Positions 26,092 to 35,516 of a stretch of DNA of 40,072 nt are shown piece by piece (position 1 is the first letter of the stretch; each line of letters opens with the position of its first letter). The stretch comes from Candidatus Aenigmatarchaeota archaeon (lineage in GTDB: Archaea; Aenigmatarchaeota; Aenigmatarchaeia; CG10238-14; SCSR01): assembly GCA_016198705.1 (NCBI GenBank), contig JACQIA010000045.1, positions 1 through 40,072 on the forward strand, in the 5' to 3' direction. Under the pieces are notes generated by a model. The model worked only from the letters and a program-made list of their open reading frames with translations, was not told the DNA's origin and made no database searches. A program made the position numbers and the translations under genes.

Positions 26092-27435
26092 ATGTCAGTA
26101 GACAATTTTTTAGATAAAATTAAAGCAAACAATGAGCCATCTTGGTTAAAAGAATTCAGAGAAAATTCTTTAAAATCCTACGAAAATATGAAGTCTGAGA
26201 ATACAGAATTGTTTAAACATCAAACTTTGTTCAATGATTTTGATTTAGAAGAATTTCAAGATTATATTAACAGTGATGCTGATTTTAATTTCCATTTAAC
26301 TGACGATTTTGCATTTTCTTTGCAGAATTCAAATGGAATAAAAATAAATTTGCCAGATTCTTTGAAAGAAAAGGGAATTATAATTTCTCAATTAAATTCT
26401 GATATTAAGAATGAGCAACAATTTAAACAAATTCTCATCAGCGATTCAAAAATTGAAGATAAATTCTCGCACATGAACAATGCACTTTTTAATTCCGGCT
26501 TGTATATCTATATTCCTAAAGGGCTGCAAATAGAAATTCCCTTCAGATTACTAACAAGCGTAAATTCCAATTTAATTAGCAAAACTATTTTTATCCTCGA
26601 GCAAGACAGTATGCTAAAAGTTATCAAAGAAGATTATTCAATTCGTTCTGATAAGTCAGTTCTGTTTAGCGATTCTATAGAAGTATTGCTAAAAGACGGA
26701 GCTGAATTGCATGTTTCCCATGTTCAAAATTTAGGTCAGAATATAGTGCATTTATCCAATAAAATCAGTACAGGTCATAGGAATAGTCGAATGCACTGGA
26801 ATATCGGATATTTCGGAGGGAAAAAAGTTAGATCTAGAGTCTATAATGTACTGCTTGGAGAAGGAAGCGAAGCAGAAGACATGGAAGTATTGTTTGGAAA
26901 TAAAGAACAGCAATTTGATGTTTTCTCAACCTTACTTCATACAGGAAAAAACACTATCGGAAGAGTTTTGTCTAACGGCGTCTTAAGGGATAAATCAATT
27001 TCTATTTTCAAAGGAATGATAAAAATTTCTGAAGGTGCAAAGAATTCTAGTTCATTTTTGGGTGAGCATGCAATGCTTTTGAGCAAAGAAGCAAAAGCAA
27101 AAGCAATTCCTGGTTTAGAGATTGAGACGAATGAAGTAAAAGCCACACACTCCGCATCTGTATCTCAGATTGAGGAAGACAAAATATTTTATTTGATGTC
27201 CAGAGGGTTGAGCGATGAAGAATCTAAGAAAATGATCGCTTTGGGATTTTTCGAGCCTGTAATACAAAGAATGCTTCTAGATGAAATAAAAAATAAGCTT
27301 TACCAGTTGCTAGAATTAAAATGGCAGGGGAGAGAAGACGAATTCTTAGATGATTTGGACAAATTAAAGACGGAAGAATTTAAAGAGATGAAAAGAAAAG
27401 AAGATATGTTTGCTGGCCATTACAAATACAGGTGA
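26092..27435 (+). CDS. sufD: SufD-like Fe-S assembly protein
   Basis: LYIYIPKGLQIEIPFRLL...EIETNEVKATHSASVSQIEEDKIFYLMSRGLSDEESKKMIALGFFEPVIQRM. Confidence 0.92.
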   Translation: MSVDNFLDKIKANNEPSWLKEFRENSLKSYENMKSENTELFKHQTLFNDFDLEEFQDYINSDADFNFHLTDDFAFSLQNSNGIKINLPDSLKEKGIIISQLNSDIKNEQQFKQILISDSKIEDKFSHMNNALFNSGLYIYIPKGLQIEIPFRLLTSVNSNLISKTIFILEQDSMLKVIKEDYSIRSDKSVLFSDSIEVLLKDGAELHVSHVQNLGQNIVHLSNKISTGHRNSRMHWNIGYFGGKKVRSRVYNVLLGEGSEAEDMEVLFGNKEQQFDVFSTLLHTGKNTIGRVLSNGVLRDKSISIFKGMIKISEGAKNSSSFLGEHAMLLSKEAKAKAIPGLEIETNEVKATHSASVSQIEEDKIFYLMSRGLSDEESKKMIALGFFEPVIQRMLLDEIKNKLYQLLELKWQGREDEFLDDLDKLKTEEFKEMKRKEDMFAGHYKYR

Positions 27436-27439
27436 GTTA

Positions 27440-28660
27440 ATGTTCGATGTTGAAAAGGTTAGAGAAGATTTTCCTATATTGAAACGAAAAATAGATGGAA
27501 AGCCTTTAGTTTTCCTAGACAGCGCTTCAACTTCCCAAAAACCAATACAAGTGATTAACGCAATCAAAGAATATTACGAGATGCATAACGCAAATCCTCA
27601 TCGTTCTTTGTACAAATTATGTGAAGAAGCGACAGAGTTGTATGAGAATACTAGAAAGAAAGTAGCTGAATTTATAAATGCTAAACATCCAGAGGAAATA
27701 ATTTTTGTTAGAAATACAAACGAAGCGATGAATTTAATAGCTCATTCGTTTGCTTTGCCAAAATTGCATAATCCAAACGAAATTATTCTCTCAGTGATGG
27801 AACACCATGCAAATATTGTGCCTTGGCAGTATGTTAGGGATAACAATGGAGCTAGTTTAAAATTTATTGATATAAAAAAAGATGGTACATTAAATTTGGA
27901 GCAATTAAATCCCAATAGCAATACAAAAATGGTTTCTCTAACTAATGCATCAAATGTCTTGGGAACTATTAATCCCATCAAGGATATTGGAAAAATTGCG
28001 CATGAAAATGGAAGTTTGTTTGTAGTTGATGGTGCCCAATCAGTACCGCATATGCCTATAGATGTTCAGGATATAGGATGCGATTTTCTTGCATTTAGCG
28101 GTCACAAGATGCTAGCACCTATGAACATAGGAGTTTTGTATGGAAGAAAGGAATTGCTGGAAGATATGGAGCCATTTATGTTAGGAAGCGATATGATCAA
28201 GGAGGTTACTTTAGAAAAAGCAACTTGGAATGATGTGCCATGGAAATTTGAAGCAGGCACTCCGAATGTTGAAGGTGCTGTTGGCTTGTCTACGGCTATA
28301 GATTACTTAAATGATTTGGGAATGGATGATGTAAGGAAGCATGAAAAAGAGATTACAGCTTATGCGTTGGATAAATTAAGTGAAATAGATGGTTTGAAGG
28401 TATACGGTCCTACAGCTGCTGATATGCGTGGAGGTGTGATTTCCTTTAATCTCGCAGGCATTCATTCTCATGATTTAGCTACAATATTAAACGATTTTGG
28501 CATTGCAATTAGATCAGGTCATCATTGCTGCATGCCTTTGATGAAAAGACTTGGAATTCCAGCTGCAGCCAGAGCTAGCTTCTACATTTACACAACTAAA
28601 TATGAAATCGATGCTTTGGCTAATGCTTTAAAAAGATCTAAAGCGGTGTTTAGCAAATGA
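27440..28660 (+). CDS. sufS: Cysteine desulfurase SufS
   Basis: FPILKRKIDGKPLVFLDSASTSQKP; DFLAFSGHKMLAPMNIGVLYG (PLP Lys); IRSGHHCCMPLMKRLG. Track start 27410 gives an N-terminal extension; ATG at 27440 preferred. Confidence 0.96.
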   Translation: MFDVEKVREDFPILKRKIDGKPLVFLDSASTSQKPIQVINAIKEYYEMHNANPHRSLYKLCEEATELYENTRKKVAEFINAKHPEEIIFVRNTNEAMNLIAHSFALPKLHNPNEIILSVMEHHANIVPWQYVRDNNGASLKFIDIKKDGTLNLEQLNPNSNTKMVSLTNASNVLGTINPIKDIGKIAHENGSLFVVDGAQSVPHMPIDVQDIGCDFLAFSGHKMLAPMNIGVLYGRKELLEDMEPFMLGSDMIKEVTLEKATWNDVPWKFEAGTPNVEGAVGLSTAIDYLNDLGMDDVRKHEKEITAYALDKLSEIDGLKVYGPTAADMRGGVISFNLAGIHSHDLATILNDFGIAIRSGHHCCMPLMKRLGIPAAARASFYIYTTKYEIDALANALKRSKAVFSK

Positions 28661-29037
28661 ATGCAGAAGCCATGTATAATGAAGTAATTTTAGATCACTA
28701 TAAATACCCTCAGAACTTTGGCAAATTGGAAAATCCTAATATTGTTCATAGAGAGTCAAATACTTTGTGTGGAGATGTTGTAGAAATACAAATGAAATTA
28801 AACGGGGAGAATAAAATTTCTGACGCAAAGTTTATTGGTCAAGGTTGTGCAATTAGCCAATCGTCTACAGACATACTGTTAAACAATATAAAAGGCAAAA
28901 CCATCGAAAATATCAAAAATTTCGATAAAGATTTTATTTTAAAGCTTCTGGGAATAGAAATAAGTCCCGCTAGGTTGAAATGTGCTTTACTTCCGTTAGT
29001 GGCATTGAAAACTGCTGTCCAGAAAATCAAATCATAA
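28657..29037 (+). CDS. sufU: Fe-S scaffold/sulfur relay protein SufU (IscU-like)
   Basis: MYNEVILDHYKYPQNFGKLE..NTLCGDVVEIQ..FIGQGCAISQSSTDIL..RLKCALLPLVALKTAV. Confidence 0.94.
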   Translation: MNAEAMYNEVILDHYKYPQNFGKLENPNIVHRESNTLCGDVVEIQMKLNGENKISDAKFIGQGCAISQSSTDILLNNIKGKTIENIKNFDKDFILKLLGIEISPARLKCALLPLVALKTAVQKIKS

Positions 29038-29667
29038 ATTATAAGAAATTTTATCTTCTAAGTTAAGATCTTTAAATGCGTCTAATCGACTATTACAACC
29101 ATTGCATTCGCCACAAGCAATCCTAACATTTTTATGACAACTCCATGTTAATTCTAAAGGAACTTTTAGTTTTACCGCTTGTTTAATTATACCAATTTTA
29201 TCAAGTTTAGCTAAAGGCATTATGATTTTAGTTTTATACTTCTTTCCTAGCCAATTACCATGCGACAACGCTGAATTAATTGCCTTGATATATTTTGGTT
29301 TTGAATCAGGAAATGGATCAATAAAACTATGTCCTGTAACGATATAATTTATACCATAAATTTCCGAATAATGTGAAGCAATACCAAAGAATACGGTGTT
29401 TCTACTTGGAATATAAGTTGACGGAATGTTTTTTAATTCTCTAAATTGCTTTAGATCATTTATCTGATTTAGAAAATTAACATCAACAATTATGTGTTTA
29501 GCAACTTTGACTGATTTCGCTAATCTTTTCGCAGAATTAACTTCATTATTATTCCAATTTCCATACTTGAAAGTTAAAGCATAAATTTCCCAATCTTTAT
29601 TTTTAGCCCACCATAATGCTGTAGAAGAATCTATACCACCTGAAAGAAGGACTATAGATTTTGTCAT
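29032..29667 (-). CDS. queC: 7-cyano-7-deazaguanine synthase
   Basis: IVLLSGGIDSSTALWWA; Zn motif CHKNVRIACGECNGCNSR. Confidence 0.94.
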   Translation of the reverse strand: MTKSIVLLSGGIDSSTALWWAKNKDWEIYALTFKYGNWNNNEVNSAKRLAKSVKVAKHIIVDVNFLNQINDLKQFRELKNIPSTYIPSRNTVFFGIASHYSEIYGINYIVTGHSFIDPFPDSKPKYIKAINSALSHGNWLGKKYKTKIIMPLAKLDKIGIIKQAVKLKVPLELTWSCHKNVRIACGECNGCNSRLDAFKDLNLEDKISYNL

Positions 29668-29672
29668 CTATT

Positions 29673-30245
29673 TCACGACATCAAAAGTTTTAATGCTTCT
29701 TCCTTTGTAGATACATTTTCTTCGAACACACCTCTTATAGCACTAGAAACAGTTTCAACATTATGAGCCTTTATTCCTCTCATCTCTAAGCATAGATGCC
29801 GTGCTTTAACCATAACAAGTACGCCAGTTGCTTTTAATCTTTCATAAATAAAGTCAGCCAATTGTCCTGTAAATTCTTCTTGGATCTGCGGTCTTGATGC
29901 AAAATATTTTATTATTCTTGGAAATTTTGACAATCCCAATATTTTTTTGCCCGGAATATAAGCGATAGAAATATCACCAAATATCGGTAACAAATGATGT
30001 GCACATACTGAATAAAATGGTATTCTCTTCAAGGTTAAAATGTCTCTATATCCATTATTGTCAAATAGTGTTAACTTGGGTTCGTTATTGCCATCAATTC
30101 CAGCAAAAAGTTCTAAATACATATCAGCTACCCTCCTTGGTGTATTTTCGTACGTTTCAGAATTTTCATCAACACCGACTTCTTTTAAAATCGTTCTTAC
30201 CGCATCTTCTATCCTTTGCTTACCAGATTCGTCTTTCATTTTCAT
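29673..30245 (-). CDS. folE: GTP cyclohydrolase I
   Basis: NTPRRVADMYLELF; PFYSVCAHHLLPIFGDISIAYIPGKKILGLSKFPRI; ARHLCLEMRGIKA. Start at ATG 30245 overlaps the queD stop (ATGA). Confidence 0.95.
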   Translation of the reverse strand: MKMKDESGKQRIEDAVRTILKEVGVDENSETYENTPRRVADMYLELFAGIDGNNEPKLTLFDNNGYRDILTLKRIPFYSVCAHHLLPIFGDISIAYIPGKKILGLSKFPRIIKYFASRPQIQEEFTGQLADFIYERLKATGVLVMVKARHLCLEMRGIKAHNVETVSSAIRGVFEENVSTKEEALKLLMS

Positions 30246-30598
30246 TCCCAATATTCCGCATAATTTCTTGGAGATTCCCAAATTCTAACTTTCTCTAGTT
30301 TTTTAATATCTCTGTCCTTTAATTCTTTAAAAATTATTTTGGCTATGTTTTCCGCAGTTGTATCATCGCCTATGATATCATTTAAATGTTTGTGATCATA
30401 TTTACTTACAATATCACTCAAAGTTCTCTTCAAATCAATAAAATCAGAATCCCTAAGAATTCCATTATCATCCAACTCATTTCCTATACTGAAAACTTCG
30501 ACTTTGTAAAAGTGCCCATGGAGGTTTCTACATTTTCCAGCGTGATTAGGTATCATATGAGAAGCATCAAAATCATCTTCAATCCTAATTCTAAACAT
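30242..30598 (-). CDS. queD: 6-carboxytetrahydropterin synthase
   Basis: DFDASHMIPNHAGKCRNLHGHFYKVEVFS; track start 30628 is an alternative. Confidence 0.92.
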   Translation of the reverse strand: MFRIRIEDDFDASHMIPNHAGKCRNLHGHFYKVEVFSIGNELDDNGILRDSDFIDLKRTLSDIVSKYDHKHLNDIIGDDTTAENIAKIIFKELKDRDIKKLEKVRIWESPRNYAEYWE

Positions 30599-30605
30599 CC
30601 CATCA

Positions 30606-31316
30606 CTAATAGCCTGTAAATCTTTCAATCTTTATATTGTTATCACTTACGCCCATATTTTTCAAAGTAGTGACCATAGCATCAACCATAGCAGGCGGTC
30701 CACATACATAAAATATAGAATTTTCCATATCCTTCACATTATTTTTCATCATCGCCGCGTCAATCCTTCCTTTAACACCTTCCCACTTCATCTTGGATTC
30801 TTCAGGCCTGGTAACAGTATAGACAACCTTCAGGTTTGGATTTATTCTCTGCCATTCGTCAAATTCTTTTCCAAATGATATTTCTTCAGGCATTTTGTTC
30901 GAGTACAATAAAATGATTTTTAAATTCAATTTTTTGTCAGTGGCAAATTTTATCATATCTCTGAAAGGTGTTATCCCTATGCCACCAGTCAGCATAACTG
31001 CAGTCTTGGAATGATCTTCTTGCAGTAGAAATCGTCCAAAAGGCCCTCGGATATCCACCTTATCGCCTATGTTCATAGATTCTAATTTTTTCTTGAAATT
31101 GCTTCCAGTCATTTTCGTGGAAATCATGATATATCCAGTTTCCGTCGGGGAGGATGACAATGAGAACATCCTGACGCCGTTTCTTTCATCGATTACATCC
31201 AACTTCATGATTATGTACTGACCAGGTTTAAAGTTAAAACTCGTTCCATTTAAACCAAACTTAAACGACTTTACATCTAGCGATTCCTGTTTAATTTCTA
31301 TTAATGGAAGCTCCAT
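30606..31316 (-). CDS. FAD/NAD(P)H ferredoxin-reductase-like oxidoreductase
   Basis: RMFSLSSSPTETGYIMIS (FAD), GPFGRFLL, MLTGGIGITPFRDMI (NAD(P)), YVCGPPAMVDAM. Confidence 0.88.
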   Translation of the reverse strand: MELPLIEIKQESLDVKSFKFGLNGTSFNFKPGQYIIMKLDVIDERNGVRMFSLSSSPTETGYIMISTKMTGSNFKKKLESMNIGDKVDIRGPFGRFLLQEDHSKTAVMLTGGIGITPFRDMIKFATDKKLNLKIILLYSNKMPEEISFGKEFDEWQRINPNLKVVYTVTRPEESKMKWEGVKGRIDAAMMKNNVKDMENSIFYVCGPPAMVDAMVTTLKNMGVSDNNIKIERFTGY

Positions 31317-31358
31317 ATAGTTTATAAGATAAAAAACAACAAATAAAAGTGATTTGTA

Positions 31359-32297
31359 ATGACATTTATAGAAGCTTTGCTAATTATTTTCGGTCTAACT
31401 CTTTTCGAAATAGTCAATAGCATCGATAACGCAATAATAAACGCGCATGTTTTAAGGACTATGAGCCAAAAATGGCGAAAGATGTTCTTGTATGTTGGAA
31501 TAATTACATCTGTTTTTCTCGTGCGATTAATCCTACCTTTGTTAATAGTTTGGTTGGTAATTCCACATATTTCACTGATAGAACTATTGAAAGTTTTTAC
31601 TGGTGGTAGCACTATTGCAGCAGAAGCAATTGAACAGCAGAAACCTATAATTTTAATTTTTGGCGGTATGTTCATGGTACTTCTGTATTTTCATTGGCTT
31701 TTCATGGAACGAAAACATCCTCTATTCATCCACGAAAGGCTATTGAAAGAGCACCATGATGTCTGGTTTTTTGCATTTGCAGCGATACTCTTGGTTGTTT
31801 TACTTTATTTTGCTCGAGGCAATCCAACTATGATGCTGGCTACATCTATCGGTAGTGCTGCATTTTTCATTATTTATGGGTTTAAAGAAACAGCGGAAAG
31901 AAAAGAGGAAAAATTAATGAGGAAAAAAATGTCCAACGTTTCTAAATTCATGTATTTGGAAGTTCTGGATGCAACTTTCAGCTTTGATGGTGTTGTCGGG
32001 GCATTCGCATTCACAACCAACTTACTTTACATAGTGATAGGCTTGGGTATAGGGGCTATTGTATTGCGTGAATTAACTATCTTGGGTATAGACAAAATAG
32101 CTAAATATAGATGGCTGAAAAATGGCGCTATGACTGCAATAGGTTTTTTGGGCATTTTCATGATTTTAGAAAGTTTTCACATTGAATTGCCTATATACTT
32201 GCCTACTTTGGTGACAAGCATTATAGTTGGATATGCATTTTACAAATCTCATAAACACTTAACAGGTTCAACACTGTATAGCTACTTTAGAAAATAA
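31359..32297 (+). CDS. TerC/DUF475 family integral membrane protein
   Basis: FEIVNSIDNAIINAHVLRTMSQKWRKMFLYVGI...VLDATFSFDGVVGAFAFTTNL. Confidence 0.88.
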   Translation: MTFIEALLIIFGLTLFEIVNSIDNAIINAHVLRTMSQKWRKMFLYVGIITSVFLVRLILPLLIVWLVIPHISLIELLKVFTGGSTIAAEAIEQQKPIILIFGGMFMVLLYFHWLFMERKHPLFIHERLLKEHHDVWFFAFAAILLVVLLYFARGNPTMMLATSIGSAAFFIIYGFKETAERKEEKLMRKKMSNVSKFMYLEVLDATFSFDGVVGAFAFTTNLLYIVIGLGIGAIVLRELTILGIDKIAKYRWLKNGAMTAIGFLGIFMILESFHIELPIYLPTLVTSIIVGYAFYKSHKHLTGSTLYSYFRK

Positions 32298-32345
32298 GGT
32301 TGTGCTTAAGAAGTTTGAGTTTATAATATTCATTTGGGTTATAAT

Positions 32346-32939
32346 TTGGCTAAGAGCACTGAAAAAAATAAGAAACCAGTCGATTTCGCATCTTTAATTA
32401 TTTTAATGGGGATCATTGCTATCGTTGTAATAATTTATACCATCCCTTCAAGAGAAACTGAAACTGCCAAAGAAGTTACAACGCCTGAAGCAGAAATTCC
32501 CACTACCATTCCCCAAACGGCAAATTGTGGAGGTTTGCAGATAGATGTAATTTCAATTTATGAGGTAAGTTCGTATACTAGGCGCGATCTTGCAAAGCCT
32601 GCATTAGAAAATCAAAAATTTGTAATAGTTGATTTAGCAGCTACAAACAAACTGAAAGAAACCAAAGAATTTGTTGCATATAGAATTAATCTTCTTGATC
32701 AAAGTAATAAAACCTATAATTTAGTGTCCTTTTTTGGAGTTGAAAAAATGACTTTAACTAACAAAACTATAATCGATTACGGTTGCGATGAGTTTGCTAT
32801 CGCATCTTTTTCTAGACCGAGATTGCTGCCTGATGAAACTATAACTGGCTGTAAAATGTTTCAAATTCCCAATTCAGTTGAACCAGCTTCGCTTTTAGTT
32901 TATGAATTGACTGAATTAACGTGCACTATTCCATTATAA
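32346..32939 (+). CDS. Membrane-anchored extracytoplasmic protein (DUF4352-like)
   Basis: N-terminal TM (SLIILMGIIAIVVIIYTIP) and a secreted beta domain; track start 32334, alternative TTG at 32346. Confidence 0.6.
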   Translation: MAKSTEKNKKPVDFASLIILMGIIAIVVIIYTIPSRETETAKEVTTPEAEIPTTIPQTANCGGLQIDVISIYEVSSYTRRDLAKPALENQKFVIVDLAATNKLKETKEFVAYRINLLDQSNKTYNLVSFFGVEKMTLTNKTIIDYGCDEFAIASFSRPRLLPDETITGCKMFQIPNSVEPASLLVYELTELTCTIPL

Positions 32940-32966
32940 CGCATTTCCTATTTAGATTTCAAAAGA

Positions 32967-33052
32967 TGCAGGGGGTGAGATTTGAACTCACGAAGGCACT
33001 AAGCCATCAGCTCCTAAGGCTGATCCGATTGACCAGACTACGGGACCCCTGC
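32967..33052 (-). tRNA. tRNA-Leu (anticodon TAG)
   Basis: GCAGGGG...CCCCTGC acceptor; TCAGC-CTTAGGA-GCTGA anticodon arm; long variable arm; GTGAG-TTCAAAT-CTCAC T arm. Confidence 0.93.
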
Positions 33053-33087
33053 AAAGCACATATACAGTATCCACTTATAAATAACAT

Positions 33088-33522
33088 ATGGAATTTAAAT
33101 TCCTTATAATATTCGCATTACTTGCTGCAGCTATCATACTGATTTTTATCAATAAATCTGAATTGAAATATGCAAGGGTAATTGTTGGGAATACTTCGGT
33201 AAAAGCAGAGGTAGCAGATACAGCATTAAAACAAGTTAAAGGACTTATGTTTAGAAAATCATTACCTGAAAACGAAGGTATGCTGTTTATTTTTGATAAA
33301 GAAGACTACTATGGATTCTGGATGATGAACACAAGCATACCTTTGGACATAATTTGGATAAACAAAGACATGGAAATAGTTCATATAGAGAAAAATGTCC
33401 AGCCATGCGGAATTTTATGCCCAATTTACAAATCGAAAGAAAAGGCAATATATATTTTAGAAGTAAATGCTGGGTTTGTTAAGAAACATGGTATAGAAGT
33501 TGGGCATTTTGTAGAAATTTAA
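33088..33522 (+). CDS. DUF192 family protein
   Basis: KGLMFRKSLPENEGMLFIFDKEDYYGFWMMNTSIPLDIIWINKDMEIVHIEKNVQPC. Confidence 0.92.
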   Translation: MEFKFLIIFALLAAAIILIFINKSELKYARVIVGNTSVKAEVADTALKQVKGLMFRKSLPENEGMLFIFDKEDYYGFWMMNTSIPLDIIWINKDMEIVHIEKNVQPCGILCPIYKSKEKAIYILEVNAGFVKKHGIEVGHFVEI

Positions 33523-33533
33523 TATATCTAAAC

Positions 33534-34352
33534 TTATCTGGTTGGTATTTGGATGAATGGTGTAGTTGCTCCAGTTGCTATTGGCAATTTGCCATCCCAC
33601 TTCTGAGTTGCCAGAAATTCTATATACTGAGGACTCTTTACTAATTCTTCGTTAATTATCCTGATGGCCTCTGCCTCACCCTTTGCTTTTTCTATTGCTT
33701 GTTCTGCTTCTATTTTAATTCTTTTCAAATCGTTTTCTGCCTTCAAAGCTAATTGTTGAGCTGTAACTTTAGATTCTATAGCTTCGGTAAATTGCTGGCT
33801 AAATTGGAAATCTGTAATAGAAACAGTTTCAACAATTATACCTCTTGGAGTCAACCTACTCTTTAATCCTTCTTCTATAGTATCTTTTACTAGCGGTCTT
33901 TGTGTAATTAATTCTTCAGCATTAAACCTTGCTGTGGAAGCTTTAACAACTTCTTGAATCGCTGGTGATATAAATCTGTCAGCATAGCCTGATCCTAGCG
34001 TTTGATATATTTCATTAACTCTTTCTGGATCTAAATGATAGTTCACTGCCACTTTAGTATGTGTATCTTGAAGGTCTTTTGAGGCAGCGGTTGAATCACT
34101 TTCGTATTTTTGCGTCCTGACATCCATTATAGGAGCATTGTTTACAATTGGTGTTATTATGTGCAATCCCTCATCAAAAACTTCCCCTGTCACCCTCCCA
34201 AATTCTAAAAGAACTCCACGCTGGCCTGGGCCTACAATCACTATAGAACTTACTGCCAAACCAATTAGAATTAATAGAATTATAAAAACTCCAATATATT
34301 TTCCCAAACTTGTTTCTCCAGGTTCAGCCACGATTACTTTTGGCATAAACAT
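33534..34352 (-). CDS. Prohibitin-like SPFH/Band 7 protein
   Basis: IVGPGQRGVLLEFGRVTGEVFDEGLHIITPIVNNAPIMDVRTQKYESDSTAASKDLQDTHTKVAVNYHLDPERV. Confidence 0.93.
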   Translation of the reverse strand: MFMPKVIVAEPGETSLGKYIGVFIILLILIGLAVSSIVIVGPGQRGVLLEFGRVTGEVFDEGLHIITPIVNNAPIMDVRTQKYESDSTAASKDLQDTHTKVAVNYHLDPERVNEIYQTLGSGYADRFISPAIQEVVKASTARFNAEELITQRPLVKDTIEEGLKSRLTPRGIIVETVSITDFQFSQQFTEAIESKVTAQQLALKAENDLKRIKIEAEQAIEKAKGEAEAIRIINEELVKSPQYIEFLATQKWDGKLPIATGATTPFIQIPTR

Positions 34353-34423
34353 ATTGATAAATGATAGAAATAAATAGGCTTGAATATTATTTGCACAGTT
34401 AAAAATATGATTAAAAAATTCAA

Positions 34424-34513
34424 TGCTCCCTACGGGATTTGAACCCGTGTCCAGAGCTTTTTCCGCTTTAATTCGAGAAGCTCTTATCCTTGACCGGACT
34501 AGACGAAGGGAGC
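34424..34513 (-). tRNA. tRNA-Glu (anticodon CTC) with predicted ~15-nt intron near position 37/38
   Basis: GCTCCCT...AGGGAGC acceptor, ACGGG-TTCAAAT-CCCGT T arm; anticodon stem AGAGC/GCTCT encloses TTCTCGAATTAAAGCGGAAAAA, longer than a 7-nt loop. Confidence 0.78.
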
Positions 34514-34613
34514 GTATAATTATATCAATATCACAATTTACTTAAATTTGTGGCCCGAAGTACTTTAGACCTTAGGTACAATTGATATATTTCCAAAATT
34601 TAAATCTAATTCA

Positions 34614-35360
34614 ATGGCAAAAGGCATATCTTCAGTATTGATTATCATAATTGTTATTGTAATAGGAGCGGCACTAATTTTATCTTCACAGCCCCAAAAT
34701 ACCGCAAAAGAAATATTCAACGTTATCCCCACAGTAATCCAAGCAGAAACCAAAGAAGTCACGTGGGCTGGGCATCCTTTTGAAATCGGCAAATTAAGCA
34801 CATTTCAATATCCAACATCAGGCAATGCAGGCATACAATTCACCGACAAGGGATTCTATGCGCCTAGCTACTCGTTGCCAAGAAGTAAGTTGCTTGACGT
34901 GAATATGAATCAAAAAATTAAGGTAAAAGTCACGGGCAATTTCGAGGGGCAGTTATATAACATGAGCACTGTGAATGCTGGATGCGGGAAAAACATCAAT
35001 TATTATGGGGCGAAATGCCTGACGACCGAGGCATATCATTTCTCCGAAATTTGCATTTACCTTGTGGATTCCAAGGAGACGAAATACGGCATAAGATGCT
35101 TGGGAACAAGGCACAATCTTATACAGGGCAATATTCGGGAGCATTTCAAGTTCGACTGGTTTACTGTTGAGAATACAGGCAAAGGCGTTATAGTCGAGGA
35201 CAGTTCTGGGATCAAACTCGACTTTATCGATGATATGACGACGGAACACAGCATATCAAGCCTCGATAAGAATGACAAGTGGCGTCTGAGGATAAACAGT
35301 CATGTGAACGGCGAGGGATGGTCGAGAGTAGAAATAAATGATATTGAAATAGTGAAATAA
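34614..35360 (+). CDS. Membrane-anchored extracytoplasmic protein of unknown function
   Basis: N-terminal TM (SSVLIIIIVIVIGAALILSS) then predicted beta-rich domain. Confidence 0.65.
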   Translation: MAKGISSVLIIIIVIVIGAALILSSQPQNTAKEIFNVIPTVIQAETKEVTWAGHPFEIGKLSTFQYPTSGNAGIQFTDKGFYAPSYSLPRSKLLDVNMNQKIKVKVTGNFEGQLYNMSTVNAGCGKNINYYGAKCLTTEAYHFSEICIYLVDSKETKYGIRCLGTRHNLIQGNIREHFKFDWFTVENTGKGVIVEDSSGIKLDFIDDMTTEHSISSLDKNDKWRLRINSHVNGEGWSRVEINDIEIVK

Positions 35361-35395
35361 AATCAAAGCTACCTTAAATGTAACCTTAGGTTAAG

Positions 35396-35481
35396 TGGAC
35401 CCGAAGGGATTCGAACCCTTAACCCGAGGTTGCTACCATAAGACCGAAGCCTCGTCGGATATCCAGTTTCCGCACGGGTCC
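35396..35481 (-). tRNA. tRNA-Arg (anticodon TCG) with predicted ~13-nt intron near position 37/38
   Basis: GGACCCG...CGGGTCC acceptor; AAGGG-TTCGAAT-CCCTT T arm; CGAGG/CCTCG stem encloses CTTCGGTCTTATGGTAGCAA. Confidence 0.82.
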
Positions 35482-35516
35482 TTATAAACAATTTTAGAAT
35501 TAGAAGATAAAACCCT

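Noticed and set aside
31322-31675. 117-aa minus-strand ORF
   Set aside because: Antisense to the clear DUF475/TerC gene.
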